From positions 1 through 64,000 of the forward strand of contig VFIW01000159.1 of the NCBI GenBank assembly GCA_006386115.1: 64,000 nt of DNA, written 5' to 3'. Position numbers and translations under genes: made by a program. The notes under the pieces were generated by a model. The model was not told where the DNA came from. It saw only the letters and a list, made by a program, of their open reading frames with translations, and did not search any database. Origin of the DNA: Globisporangium splendens. Taxonomy: Eukaryota; Oomycota; Peronosporomycetes; Pythiales; Pythiaceae. Numbering within the stretch: position 1 is the first letter of the stretch; the number at the start of each line of letters is the position of its first letter. Below are positions 1 through 10,419 of this stretch, piece by piece.

Positions 1-2140
1 TTGTGTCTTCTCCACCACCATGGAAGAGCACATCAAGCATTTGGGTATCCTGTTTGAAGTACTGCGTCGTGAGAAATTATATGCACATGAAGCGAAATGT
101 CACTTTGCTGCAACTTCTGTCAACTTCCTCGGACACACCATCTCTGCTCAAGGACTTGCGGTCGACACGAAGAAGACTGACGCTATCGCGAAATGGCCAA
201 CTCCGACAAATCAAAAAGAATTGCTGAGTTTTCTCGGACTTGCAGGATATTATCGACGTTTTATCTGCAACTTTGCAACGCTCACATTGCCATTGAGCTC
301 GTTGGTGAAGAATAACACCAAGTGGGAATGGAATGAACCGCAGCGAATGGCTTTTAATGCACTGAAGGATGCGTTTCAGCGAGCACCTGTGCTTAAACTG
401 CCTGACTTTGATCGTGAATTTATTGTCACGACCGATGCTTCCGGGTACTGTGTTGGTGGTGTACTCTCGCAAAAATATGGCTCCGCGGATCATCCAATCG
501 CGTTTTACTCCAAGAAGCTGGGCACGCACGAGCTCAATTGGCCAACGCACGAGAAAGAACTTTTTGCCATCAAGATGGGATTGGAGAAGTGGCGTCACTG
601 TCTTTACGGTAGACCCTTTATCCTATTTACTGACAACAGTGCATGTTCATGGCTGTTGCATCATCCCAAAGTATCCGCCAAACTCGCGCGTTATTTGACG
701 TTCTTTGCGCAGTTCGATTTCCAGATCCATCACGTCAGTGGGAGCTTAAACGCCGTTGCAGACGCACTCTCACGCCAGCCACAAGACGTCGGTTCGATTC
801 AATTCCATCGCTGCACTGCCGACTGCCGCCCACACGCGCTCAAGTATCGTAGTACCTTTCGAGCCACGACCATGCCGAAAGAATTTGCTGGGGGAGAGTC
901 TGTGCCTCAAATTCATTCCGCCATGGCCGCATCATACAGTTCAGTATCTCTCGCACCTGCCGAGCGCAATGCTTTCATCAGCGCTTATAAAAAGGATAAG
1001 AAGTTTCGCGACGCATGGGAAAACCAAGACACGTCAGATAAGTTCGTAAAGATGGGTGAGCTGCTCTATCTCCGCATGCAGAATAACACTCTTCGTTTGT
1101 GTGTACCTGAGGACTATCAACTTCGCACGAAGATCATCGCGAGTTTCCACGATTCAGCCATCGCAGCGCATCCAGGTATCCGTCGAACATACCTCCGAAT
1201 TGTGCAATGGTACTATTGGAAGAGTATAGAAAAAGACATCCATGACTACGTCAGCAGCTGTGAGACATGCGCAAGATGGAAGCACAGCAATGCAAAGAAG
1301 AATGGCAAGCTGATTCCGATCGCTATCCCAGAGGAATGCTGGGAAGTTGTTCCAATGGACTTCATCACCGAACTCCCAGAATCGAATGGATCCGATGCGA
1401 TTTTCACAGTCGTCGACAAACTCTCCAAGCGAGCCAAGTACGTCGCAGTCAAGACTACCGACGACGCAGAAGAAATTGCCCACGTCTTCTTCGGTAACGT
1501 CGTTCGCCACCACGGCATACCAGCTGTGATCACAAGTGACAGAGATCCGAAGTTCACGTCGCACTTTTGGCGCTCGTTAGCGAAGATTATGGGAATCAAG
1601 TTGAACATGACCACGTCACATCGTGCCCAAGCTGATGGTCAAACGGAACGACAAAACCTGATATTGGAAGACGCTCTTCGGTGCATGACATTGTACCACG
1701 GTCGTGACTGGTCAGAAAAACTGGCAACGACAGAGTACGCTCACGCAACATTAACCAGCGCTTCAACTGGACTTTCGCCGTTTGAAATCGACACTGGACG
1801 TAAGGAGCGTCATCCGGTGGGTCCACCTGCAGCAAGTAATATAAGCAAACGCAAAGAAACAACCGATCTTGCTGAGATTGCAAAAAACTTCCACGACGAG
1901 AGAGGAAAGATAATTGACAAAGCGAAGAAGCAACTTAAGCAAGCACAAGAGTCTCAGAAACGCTACTACGACCAAAAGCGAAGCAACGTCACATTCAAGA
2001 CTGGAGACTTAGCGATGCTCGACACACGTCGCATATCGCTTCAACACGCGGCACAAGACATGGAAGTGAAAAGAGCCAGACTTGCAGCAAGGAAGATTGG
2101 ACCATTTCCGATTGAGAAAATGATCAACGACAACGTGTAA
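1..2140 (+). pseudogene. Ty3/gypsy pol fragment (RT thumb, RNase H, integrase), truncated at both ends
   Basis: Open from the window edge; the first ATG in frame is at 20. In order it shows the end of a reverse transcriptase (FLGLAGYYRRFI near residue 70), an RNase H domain (TTDASGYCVGGVL, then FTDNSACSWLL and VADALSR), an integrase HHCC zinc finger (HPGIRR, then CETCARW), and an integrase core with the D-D-35-E signature (PMDFITEL, TSDRDPKF, DGQTERQN). It ends at the start of the GPY/F module (KIGPFPIEKMINDNV). The stop codon is made by the first bases of the LTR-like sequence at 2136, so this pol was cut by a later insertion and its real C-terminus is missing. It differs clearly from elements A and B downstream and is a separate gypsy family. 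The 5' part (gag, protease, RT fingers/palm) lies outside the window. Confidence 0.9.
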
Positions 2141-2371
2141 TGGGCTAAGGCTGCCATTACATGCAAGGTGGCTCTTTGTGTGTGTCACACACCACCTTGT
2201 GGAAGTGCATTGTGGGTGCGAAGGTATTGGGTGAAACACATAATAGTGATCCCCACATGCACTTGTGACGTCATCGTCTGACGTCAGAGCAATCCGTGTC
2301 TGAGTTGAGTGTTGGTCGCTCGCAATCATTGAGATTCGGCGTGATTACGCACAACAGTACTCTAGACACGT
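2136..2371 (+). repeat. LTR-like sequence, 5' portion, interrupted by element A
   Basis: It starts TGTAATGGGC inside the pol of the upstream element. A closely matching copy lies inverted at about 19610-19854, and the similarity ends exactly where element A begins (after ACACGT). It contains two CRE-type palindromes TGACGTCA at 2266-2273 and 2279-2286, also present in the inverted copy. The TG start and repeat status suggest an LTR. A possible 3' end with perfectly inverted terminal bases (GCCCATTACA) lies beyond the nested insertion at 18614-18623, but this pairing is an inference. Confidence 0.55.
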
Positions 2372-2917
2372 TGTAACGGGGTCACACGCTAAGTTGCACC
2401 GCAGCAACTTAGCTCAATCTGTTGGCATTGGACTAAGTCCGCATGCAACTAAAGTTTCCGTACTTAGCTACGAGAAACACCAAAGCAGCCGATCCATTAG
2501 GTTCGCCGCACTTACTCGAACCACAAAGGTAGCCAAGCTGCTCTGATTAGAGGTCGGTCACAGACACGACTTCATAGGCTAAAACTATATGCTTTTAGAC
2601 CAATTGAATAACACGGCAATTCAGAGCCATTCACTTATGTCCACATTGAAATAAGCGGAGGTTCACTATGCTAGATAGTGAACTAAAGATAACTCAGGGT
2701 ATCCTGCAAAGGGCAACCCCAACAAATAAACAGTTCCATTTTTACCTCTGACTAAGTCTTTAGTTATTGACGGTTACTCTATAGAGATCTATAGGTGACC
2801 GATCGTTGCACTGCAGGAAGAAGGCAACAGCTCTTGGAACAGAGTCCTTGAGAGAAGTCGTGCACACGCTTCCTCACACACGTACCGTGCTGCGTAACTC
2901 GGAAGTGTCCGGTTACA
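2372..2917 (+). repeat. 5' LTR of element A
   Basis: 546 bp, bounded by the inverted ends TGTAAC and GTTACA, and repeated at 10420-10967 and, inverted, at 18062-18609. A primer-binding-site candidate starting TGG follows at 2920 (TGGTAGCACTCG); the matching tRNA was not identified. It differs from the central LTR at roughly ten positions or small indels. Confidence 0.88.
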
Positions 2918-2989
2918 ACTGGTAGCACTCGTAGTCAATCTACGACCCAGCAGAGGTGACTGCCTGAATCGCTTCCTCAAGGATTCATA

Positions 2990-4150
2990 ATGGCGTCAAT
3001 TGACCCTGCGCAGTTCCCGCACCTCTCGGCTGAACACCGGAGTGTGCTGACCCGAATGGCACAAGCTCTAGGCGATCAAGTCGCGCTAGAGTTGCTCTCG
3101 GCGTCGCCGGAGCAGCAAATCTTTCGACTCGAGCAGTTCGAGAACTTCTCGAACGCTCAGCGCCTCGAAGGAGAGCGAAGTGCGCAAGCACAAATGCAAG
3201 CCACCGCAAGCTTGACCGCAGAGATGCTGCGCTCAGCTGCTGAGTCGCGCGAAGCGCTCGAGCGAGTGGTTTCTGTGGTTGCTGGTGCAGCCACGTCTTT
3301 GTCGAGTGCGGTTTCTGCGCCTCAGACACCCGCGTCCCAAACTCCCCGCCCAAGAGCTGTCAAGATCGACGCTCCGAAATTCGATGGTGCGGATGGCGAC
3401 AAGCTCATCCACTGGCTACTCGCCGTGGAGCGTTGCGCCAAGGCTCAGCTCATCGACAGCAACGAGCAGATGGTGTCTTACGCCATCTCGAACCTGCGCG
3501 GTCGAGCGTCGGAATGGGCATTCTCGACGTTGCTCGCCGATGAGTGTGCGTTCGACACGTGGGATATTTTCCGTGCGAAAATCACCGCCATGTATCAGCC
3601 TCCGAACAACGAAGTGCTGTTGCAAGGTCGTTTCTTCTCCTTGAGACAAGGGAAGCTCTCGCTGGAACGATACATCCAGGAGATGAGAAGCCTATGCGCG
3701 GCGATCACGATCAGCCCTTTGCCTGAGTCCGTGAAAGTGCCTGCGTTTCTCAACGGCCTCAACAGTGGACCAGCGCGTCAGGAGCTGTACCGACGCTTGC
3801 CGGCCACGATGGAAGATGCGATCCGCATTGCGCTCGTTGAGCAGCAATCACTCAGAGTCAGTCGACCTGATTGGAACGCTGGCCGCCACAATGGTGCGCA
3901 TACCAGCCACCGAGCAGTCACGAACAGCCAGCGCTTCCATGGCCCGATGCCAATGGATCTTAGCAGCGCCGAAGTGACCTGCTTCAATTGTGGCAAGCGA
4001 GGACACTATCAGTCGAAGTGTCCCGCTCCAAGGCAGTCCGCTCCTCGCACTGGAAATCAGGCGAGAGACTACCAACCGCCGCGCGGTAACCACGCTCATC
4101 GAGGTGGCAGATCCGCTGCGGCAAGAAAGGGAAACGGAACGTCTCAGTAG
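2990..4150 (+). CDS. gag: Gag-like protein of element A
   Basis: 386 aa, starting at an ATG 72 bp after the 5' LTR. It has a hydrophilic helical N-terminus, a capsid-like segment in the middle (KIDAPKFDGADGDKLIHWLL; the W-rich retrotransposon Gag region), and one CCHC zinc knuckle near the C-terminus (CFNCGKRGHYQSKC), followed by a basic Arg/Gly-rich tail. Gag packages element RNA into virus-like particles in the cytoplasm. The reading frame is intact. The nearly identical copy in element B is at 16829-17989 on the minus strand. Confidence 0.9.
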   Translation: MASIDPAQFPHLSAEHRSVLTRMAQALGDQVALELLSASPEQQIFRLEQFENFSNAQRLEGERSAQAQMQATASLTAEMLRSAAESREALERVVSVVAGAATSLSSAVSAPQTPASQTPRPRAVKIDAPKFDGADGDKLIHWLLAVERCAKAQLIDSNEQMVSYAISNLRGRASEWAFSTLLADECAFDTWDIFRAKITAMYQPPNNEVLLQGRFFSLRQGKLSLERYIQEMRSLCAAITISPLPESVKVPAFLNGLNSGPARQELYRRLPATMEDAIRIALVEQQSLRVSRPDWNAGRHNGAHTSHRAVTNSQRFHGPMPMDLSSAEVTCFNCGKRGHYQSKCPAPRQSAPRTGNQARDYQPPRGNHAHRGGRSAAARKGNGTSQ

Positions 4151-4209
4151 AAGCGGGACGCTCTACTGAGACGGACTCTATAGCTTCGGCATCGCCGACT
4201 ACTAGAGTC

Positions 4210-5208
4210 GTGCAGATGGGAAGCTTAGTCCCAGGAGCTCTTGGCAACAAGGCTCCGAGTGAGATGTTGGTATATAGCGCCGATGTGAAGGGCTGTGAGA
4301 AGAAAATGACGGTTCTTGTTGACTGCGGTGCGTCACAGAACTTCGTCTCTAAGTCAGCTCTGAAACAGAGTCTGCAAGCGTATGAGCGACTTGTCCACAC
4401 TGTCAAGCGCGAGAAGATGATCGTACGTCTGGCCGATGGGTCGACAGTACACACCGAAGGAGTTCGAGTTGAACTCTCTTTCAGATTTTGCGACTTTGTC
4501 TGCAAAGAAACCTTCGTAGTACTAGCGATGGGGTCGAAGTACGACCTCATCCTAGGAATGCCTTGGCTGGCGAAACATCAGCCTTGGATCGATTGGCGAG
4601 CAAGCACAATCGGGAGCTCCACCCCTTCCTCTGATGAAGAGCGAAGATTGCGGGAATATTTCCACGCTATGGATGTGAGCATTGAACACGCTGCGGCAGG
4701 GAGCCCAGCTGGAAGACACGCGGCGGCAGGTAGCCCCGCTTCAAGCGCACACGCTGCGGCAGGGAGCCCAGCTGGAAGACACGCGGCGGCAGGTAGCCCC
4801 GCTTCAAACACACACGCTGCGGCAGAGAGCCCAGCAAGAAGATGCGCTGAGGCAGGTAGCCCAGCGAAGCGATACACTGTGGCAGGTAGCCCAGTTTGTG
4901 CGGAAGCGCCAGAAAGTCCAGACGTGGACACTGGTGCGCAAGTGTGCGGCTCCAGAGCATCTGAGCCAGCCCCCGCAAGTGACAGCGACAGTACAGGTGT
5001 ACACGCGTCAGCCAGCTCGTACCACCCTGACGGTGCAGTACTGGAGCTCAGAACCGCGAGGTCGCGTGTTCGCATCAACCGACGAGGGCGACGCAAGTTG
5101 TCAGCTCGCAAGAGAGACAGTGCATTGGCATCTGTTGCTGAGGAAACGGCCGCCTCGCACGATTGCCCCATCTCTCGACGCAGCTGCAGCTTCGCTGCGC
5201 GCCTTTGA
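4210..5208 (+). pseudogene. Protease and linker part of pol, element A (frame broken near 5155)
   Basis: The frame opens after gag; the first ATG is at 4216. It holds a retropepsin-like aspartic protease with active site VDCGAS (Cys where Ser/Thr is usual) and, further on, ILGMPWL. A linker of tandem A-A-A-G-S-P-A repeats follows (about 4685-4895). The frame ends at 5208. In element B the same frame runs on into the reverse transcriptase, and comparison shows two bases (GC) fewer here near 5155 (CCTCGCACG against CCTCGCGCACG). Gag, protease and RT therefore appear to have lain in adjacent frames of one polyprotein, and this copy lost continuity by a 2-nt deletion. Confidence 0.8.
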
Positions 5209-8200
5209 CAGGATCTCGGATCCGTCGATAGATCGCGCTCACGTTGACGTGGCACTCAGACGCGCAAAGCGCAGTCCGGAAGCAAACGCAACAGACGAAG
5301 TGTTCTTCGCTGAATTTGCGGCGCTCCATGGGCTGCCGAGTACCGTTGAGGCGATCGTATCCCTCGAAGAAATGAGCTTCGAGCTCTTTCTTACGGAGCT
5401 AGAGCGTGATCAGATCCGCGAGATCGTCGTTCCTACCGCGTTTACGCGTAGCGAACTGTGCACCTCGTCCACTGCGGATGAGAGTGTTTTGGAGTCAGAC
5501 AAACAGAGGCGGTTTGCTGCTCAGGACTGGGACGCCGTGAAAGGCAGTCCATACTTTGACTTGTTGTGGGAGTTCAAAGATGTGTTTCCCGACAAAGTGC
5601 CAAGTGCCCTGCCCGTTGACCGTGGCGTACGGCACGAGATCGATCTCGAGCCCGGGAGCAAATATTGCGTGACCAGACAATGGCCGCTGCCCCGCGAGCA
5701 GGTTGAGGCTATCGACGAGTTCTTCGCGAAACGAGCCCTCGCCGGTCATGTGAGAGAAAGCAAGTCTCCACATAGCTCACCCACGTTTTGTGTGCGGAAA
5801 GCGACTGGTGGCTGGCGCATTGTTCACGCTTTCAACAAGCTGAACGCCGCCACCATTCCAGCACAAACACCGATCCCAAGAAAGGATGTCTTGATCGACT
5901 CCATGGGCGGCTCAACTGTGTTCTCAGCATTGGATCTGATGGATGGGTTCTATCAGATCCTCATGCGAGAGAGTGACGTTCCCTTGACGGCAGTAAGCAC
6001 ACCCAGCGGAATGCTGTGGGAGTGGCTCGTTATGCCGCAAGGTCTGAAGAATGCACCAGCGACGTTCAATCGTCTGGTAACGCATCTTCTGCGTCCTCAT
6101 CGTGCGTACGCACCGAGCTACTTCGATGACATCTTCGTGCACAGTCGTGCCGAAGGAGATCTCAGAGCCGTTGACGTGCACAAGAGACATTTGCGCTCAG
6201 TGTTGCAGTGCTTACGAGACAACAGTCTGTATTGCAACCTGAAGAAGTGCATCTTTGGCGCCTCAGAGATTCCGATCCTGGGGTGCTATGTTGGCAAAGC
6301 TGGAGTCCGCGCGGACCCAGAGAAGATCAAGGCGATCGCCGACTGGCCGATCCCAAAGAACGTCAAGGATTTGCGCAAGTGGCTTGGCTTGGCAAACTAT
6401 TTGCACAAGTACAGCCACAACTACGCGGCGAGAGTCCGTCCGCTCACGCATCTCTTGAAAAAGGATGTCGAATGGGACTGGACCAACGATGTCATGAATG
6501 CGTTCATTGACGTGAAGGAGTCGCTTGTTCGCGCTCCTGTCCTGGCGTTGCCGGACCACACGAAAGCTTTCAGTGTCGTGTGCGATGCCAGCGATTTTGC
6601 AATCGGCTGTGCGCTGATGCAGAAGGATGATGACGGCCATGAGCGCGTCGTATCATACCAAAGCAGACTGCTTAAAGCAGCTGAAAAGAATTATCCTGTG
6701 CACGACAAGGAGCTGCTTGCGATCAAGTACGCTCTCTTGAAGTTCAGGGTCCACCTTTTGGGTGCGACACCGTTTGTTGTGTACACGGATCACGCGTCCT
6801 TGCGGACCGCGATTAATTCTCCCCATCTGTCGCAGCGAATGGCGCGATGGCTTGCATTCTTCTCCGAGTTCAACTTTCGGGTCGAATACAAGCCGGAAAA
6901 GGAAAATGTTCTGGCGGACGCGCTTTCGCGCCGTCCAGATTACGAGTCGAGCGTTGACAACAGCGCCGACGCTCTGTGTTCGGAGCGCGCTCCTGATCTC
7001 ATGCATCTGAGCATCAGTCGAGTGCAAACAAAGCTCAAGGACAATATTCAGTCGCTTTATGCAAAGGACGATGAATGTCGCTTGTTGATTGCTCACTTTG
7101 ACGGCTCGTCGAAAGAGTCATTGCCTGCCAAACTCGAGTCAAAGCTTGCTCGGTTTAGTTATCACGACGGGTTGTTGTGGCATCAACTGTCCAACTTCGA
7201 TTACCCGCGTGTGTATGTACCGCATGACCAGGATCTGAAACTTTCGATCCTTCATGAGTTTCACGATGCGCCAGCGAGTGGGCATCTCGGGCGTGAAAAG
7301 ACCTTCTTGCAAGTGTCCAATGTGTTTTGGTGGCCACACCAATACAAATGGGTGGCCAATTATGTACGTTCATGCGAACAGTGCCAGCGCGTGAAGCCTG
7401 CGGGCAAGAACAAAGCGCCGCTGCATCCGCTGCCGATTCCGCAAGATTGCTGGAAGTCGGTCAGCATGGATTTCGTCTTCGGTTTCCCGGAAGACAAGGC
7501 GCGCAACACAGGCGTCGTCGTGTTCGTCGACCGACTGAGCAAAATGGTGCATGTTGCGCCTGTGCGCAAGCATGTCACTGCCCAAGAGACGGCGTGCCTA
7601 TTTTTAGAGCACGTGTTCCGCTATCACGGCTTGCCCGAGTCTATTGTATCAGACCGGGACCCGCGTTTCACCGCTGCCTTTTGGCGCGAACTCTTCCGCC
7701 TGCTCGGCACAGATCTGGCGATGTCCACTGCCGATCATCCCGAGACAGACGGGCAAACCGAGCGCGTAAACCGTGTCGTCGAGGATATTCTTCGCAGCAT
7801 CGCTGTCGATCATCCCCGCGACTGGAGCCGCTGGCTGCCGTACGCCGAGTTTACTATAAATAGCAGCGAGCACGCCTCTACGGCCGTGACTCCGTTCTAT
7901 TTTAACTCGCTGCGGCACCCGCGCGTACCCGCCACTCTGTTTGAGGGCGTCGAATATTCTGCGGTGGGAGGGCAACTCGCTGCGCTCGATGCGAGTGCGC
8001 GACCTCCGTCACCAGACGTGGCGTTAACCGCTCACGTGGACGCGCGCGATGCGCCGCCTGTGCGGTCGCACTTCGAATCTGTCACGGTCTTACCGGACGG
8101 CACGCGTTCCACATTTGGAGAGAAAAACACGGTACTGAGTTACGGTACTCGTGTCCCTATAGATCGATCTCCCACGGTACTGAGTTACGGTACTCGTGTC

Positions 8201-8221
8201 CCTACGGTACTCGTGCCCTAA
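5162..8221 (+). pseudogene. Reverse transcriptase, RNase H and integrase part of pol, element A
   Basis: The frame is open from 4682, but the meaningful part starts near 5162, where it takes over from the protease frame. Visible in order: RT (WRIVHAFNKLNA, LDLMDGFYQI, PQGLKNAPATF, catalytic YFDD near 6120), RNase H (VCDASDFAIGCALMQ, YTDHASL, NVLADALSRR), integrase HHCC finger (HLGREKTF, CEQCQRV) and core (SMDFVFGF, VSDRDPRF, TDGQTERVN). It ends at a TAA at 8219-8221, within a short tandem duplication containing ACGGTACTGAGTTACGGTAC. The integrase C-terminal module continues in another frame from 8299. Confidence 0.85.
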
Positions 8222-8298
8222 GATCGAACGGTAGCCAGTCTCAGACAGAATCAGGCGACTGCTCGTGCGAGCGTCAGCCACGAAAGGGAGAGCGCGCG

Positions 8299-9305
8299 GT
8301 GTCACACACCGGCGCAGAAGAAATAGATCTCTCTGCAGCACGCGCTGCGAGAGCAACGAAAAAGCAAGACAAAGCCGTCGCGGCAGCGCGGCAATTTGTC
8401 GATGAGCGCGCAGCATTGTTGCGTCGCGTGCGCGACCAACTAGCTGCTGCGCAAGACAAGCAGAAGCTCTACGCCGATAAATCGGGTAGAAAGAACAAAC
8501 AAACGTTTTGTGTGGGTGATAAAGTGCTATTGAGCATTAAAAACCTACCAAACGATGCAGTCACAACGCTCCCCAGCGGGAGTAAGTTGTTGCCACGATT
8601 CATCGGGCCGTACACTGTTGTGGAGAAGATTGGAGACTTGAATTACAAGCTCGATCTCCCAACGCGAATGGCAACGCACCCCGTGTTCTACGTGGGTTTG
8701 CTGAAACGCTACCATGACGCTACTGCGGATTCTTATCCCAGTGCGGGAGACGTCGGTCTCATCAGGGGGCTCAGACGCCGCCCATCGAGACACGAGCGCG
8801 TTGTGCCTCTCCCAAAGCGTCTTCACTCGCGGAGCGTACCTCGCGTGGAAGTTCTTCCCGCGGACATGGTACTCCTCCAGCATCTGACGAGCTTCCTTCA
8901 GCTCCGTCTCAAGCGCCGTCACCCTCTGCTTTAACAGCGAGGTCTCGTCCAGATATTGCTGGCGAAGGGCACGGACGTCTTGCTGTAGCGCCCCCAAAGA
9001 CGATGCGTTCGCGTGAACCATCTGAACCATCGCATCTGGTGCAACCACCGATGCTGAAGCGCGGTAGGGCGCCACCGGTCCCGCTGATTGATAAGCAGGG
9101 ACAGCGCCACTACCATGTCGAGCGCCTGCTGCGTGTGCAGCGGCGCAAGGGGAATACCCACTACCTTGTGAAGTGGCGTGGATACGATTTGTCGCAGAGC
9201 ACATGGGAGCCTGCTGAGTGCCTCCTCGAGGACGTTCCCGACATGGTCGCCGCTTTTGAGCGTGCGTTGATGGCGAGTGAGACTCACCCATCTGTCGCTT
9301 GTTAA
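8299..9305 (+). pseudogene. Integrase C-terminus and chromodomain of element A (two frames)
   Basis: 8299-8750 carries the GPY/F module (LPRFIGPYTVVEKIGDLNYK, HPVFYVGLLKRY). A one-base deletion near 8750, judged against element B, shifts the frame. The frame from 9003 then encodes a chromodomain (YHVERLLRVQRR, YLVKWRGY, STWEPAE) and stops at 9305. A fused chromodomain is the hallmark of chromoviruses and is thought to steer integration to particular chromatin. The Ser/Pro-rich linker before the chromodomain lies on the strand opposite the coiled-coil part of the antisense ORF. Confidence 0.85.
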
Positions 9306-10374
9306 TACCGAGACTCGTGCGAGCACGGTCATCACTCTTTGTTGCTTCGCGGTACTTTTGTACGCGCTGCACAGCGAATTGCATGCGCTGGCTACGTTGT
9401 GCCCCAGGATCGGTGGCCAATGTACGCGCAGCCCCAAAGCGTTTCACACCGGTTCTTGATGCCAAGAACGCGGTTTCGTATTGATCCTCGGTCTCACCTT
9501 CGTAAAGGATAACCGGGATCGGGTGCACGCGCAGTGCCCCATCACGTCCTCGCAGATCGGCTTCGCGCCATCGTGCGAACTCGGAGTCATACCTCTCGAG
9601 TGGAACCCGCGCCCGTGCAAGTAAATTTGCCGGGGTTTTCGCTGTCGGCCATTCCTTTGGCGGCGGCATTATGGGAAGCGAAAAATGGACGGAACCTTTT
9701 GGTGGTGGTTCCAGTCCGGTCTCATTGTTGGTAATGATGACCTCCTCCTTCTCCCTTTCATTGACAGTCTTTGCGACGTCATTCTCTTCCTCCGTCCGAT
9801 AAATCGAGACGTCTGCCGAGGGATTTCGCTCCAACTCGTGCAGTTCGGGGCTACCGCTCCCGTAACGCAGCTCCTCATACTCGACCCACTCGTCGATGGA
9901 GTCGCGCCTCACGGTGATGCCTTCCTCTTCCTCCCCTTCCTCGGGCGAGTACTCTTGGTAGTCGACTGCCGTGTCGTCATCGGCGTCGCTTGCCCTGCTC
10001 ATCGGCTTGATGACAGGGAGATCGCCAAATTGCAGCTCACTGACACCGTCAGGAGCAGTCTTCGATTGAGTCGACTCGTCGTCGCTCATGCTCACGTCTT
10101 CCGTGGCAGACGTGACCGCAGCGGCAGCGCGTTGTTTTGCGCTTGCCGCCTCGCGCTTCTCAGCGCCGAGCTTCTGCAGTCTTTGAACGAGTCCTTCTGC
10201 AGGACCGCTCGCGCTTCGGGCGATCTTTTCGCGCACCGATTTGTTCGTCGCCATCACGTGTGCGTTCACACTTGTGATGTTGCGATGCTTTTCGGAGAGA
10301 TTTGCACGCGTGTTCGCAGTGCCTCTCCCGAAGAATACTGACCACGACTTCGTGCGTCGTAGCGTGGCCACCAC
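8545..10374 (-). CDS. Antisense ORF of element A, unknown protein with acidic region and coiled coil
   Basis: 609 codons, read from next to the 3' LTR (ATG 46 bp inside it) back across the chromodomain region. I do not recognise the family. The N-terminus is Ala/Lys/Arg-rich; an acidic stretch follows (DADDDTAVDYQEYSPEEGEE), then a conserved-looking central part (RYDSEFARWREAD, HPIPVILYEG) and a C-terminal coiled coil (ALQQDVRALRQQYLDETSLL). Element B keeps the same frame open (10968-12295), although its sense pol is broken by different lesions. The last part of the A frame is altered by the one-base deletion near 8750; in B it ends soon after the coiled coil (DETDVLPHWDKNPQ). About 1.1 kb of this ORF (9306-10374) has no sense coding capacity, so the ORF is the only coding content there. 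Function unknown. Confidence 0.55.
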   Translation of the reverse strand: MVATLRRTKSWSVFFGRGTANTRANLSEKHRNITSVNAHVMATNKSVREKIARSASGPAEGLVQRLQKLGAEKREAASAKQRAAAAVTSATEDVSMSDDESTQSKTAPDGVSELQFGDLPVIKPMSRASDADDDTAVDYQEYSPEEGEEEEGITVRRDSIDEWVEYEELRYGSGSPELHELERNPSADVSIYRTEEENDVAKTVNEREKEEVIITNNETGLEPPPKGSVHFSLPIMPPPKEWPTAKTPANLLARARVPLERYDSEFARWREADLRGRDGALRVHPIPVILYEGETEDQYETAFLASRTGVKRFGAARTLATDPGAQRSQRMQFAVQRVQKYREATKSDDRARTSLGINKRQMGESHSPSTHAQKRRPCRERPRGGTQQAPMCSATNRIHATSQGSGYSPCAAAHAAGARHGSGAVPAYQSAGPVAPYRASASVVAPDAMVQMVHANASSLGALQQDVRALRQQYLDETSLLKQRVTALETELKEARQMLEEYHVRGKNFHARYAPRVKTLWERHNALVSRWAASEPPDETDVSRTGIRIRSSVMVAFQQTHVEHGVRCHSRWEIELVIQVSNLLHNSVRPDESWQQLTPAGERCDCIVW

Positions 10375-10406
10375 TCTTTCGAAACCACTCCCGTGTTTCG
10401 CACTTT

Positions 10407-10419
10407 AGGTGGGGGGTGG
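10407..10419 (+). promoter_or_regulatory. Polypurine-tract candidate of element A
   Basis: AGGTGGGGGGTGG lies directly before the TGTAAC start of the 3' LTR, where plus-strand DNA priming is expected in LTR elements. It is G-rich with two T interruptions. Confidence 0.6.

Noticed and set aside
4578..5255. Minus-strand 225-codon ORF opposite the protease-RT linker
   Set aside because: Its Ala/Gly/Leu repeat is just the reverse reading of the GC-rich linker repeat; unlike the 3' antisense ORF it has no coding region of its own free of sense pol.
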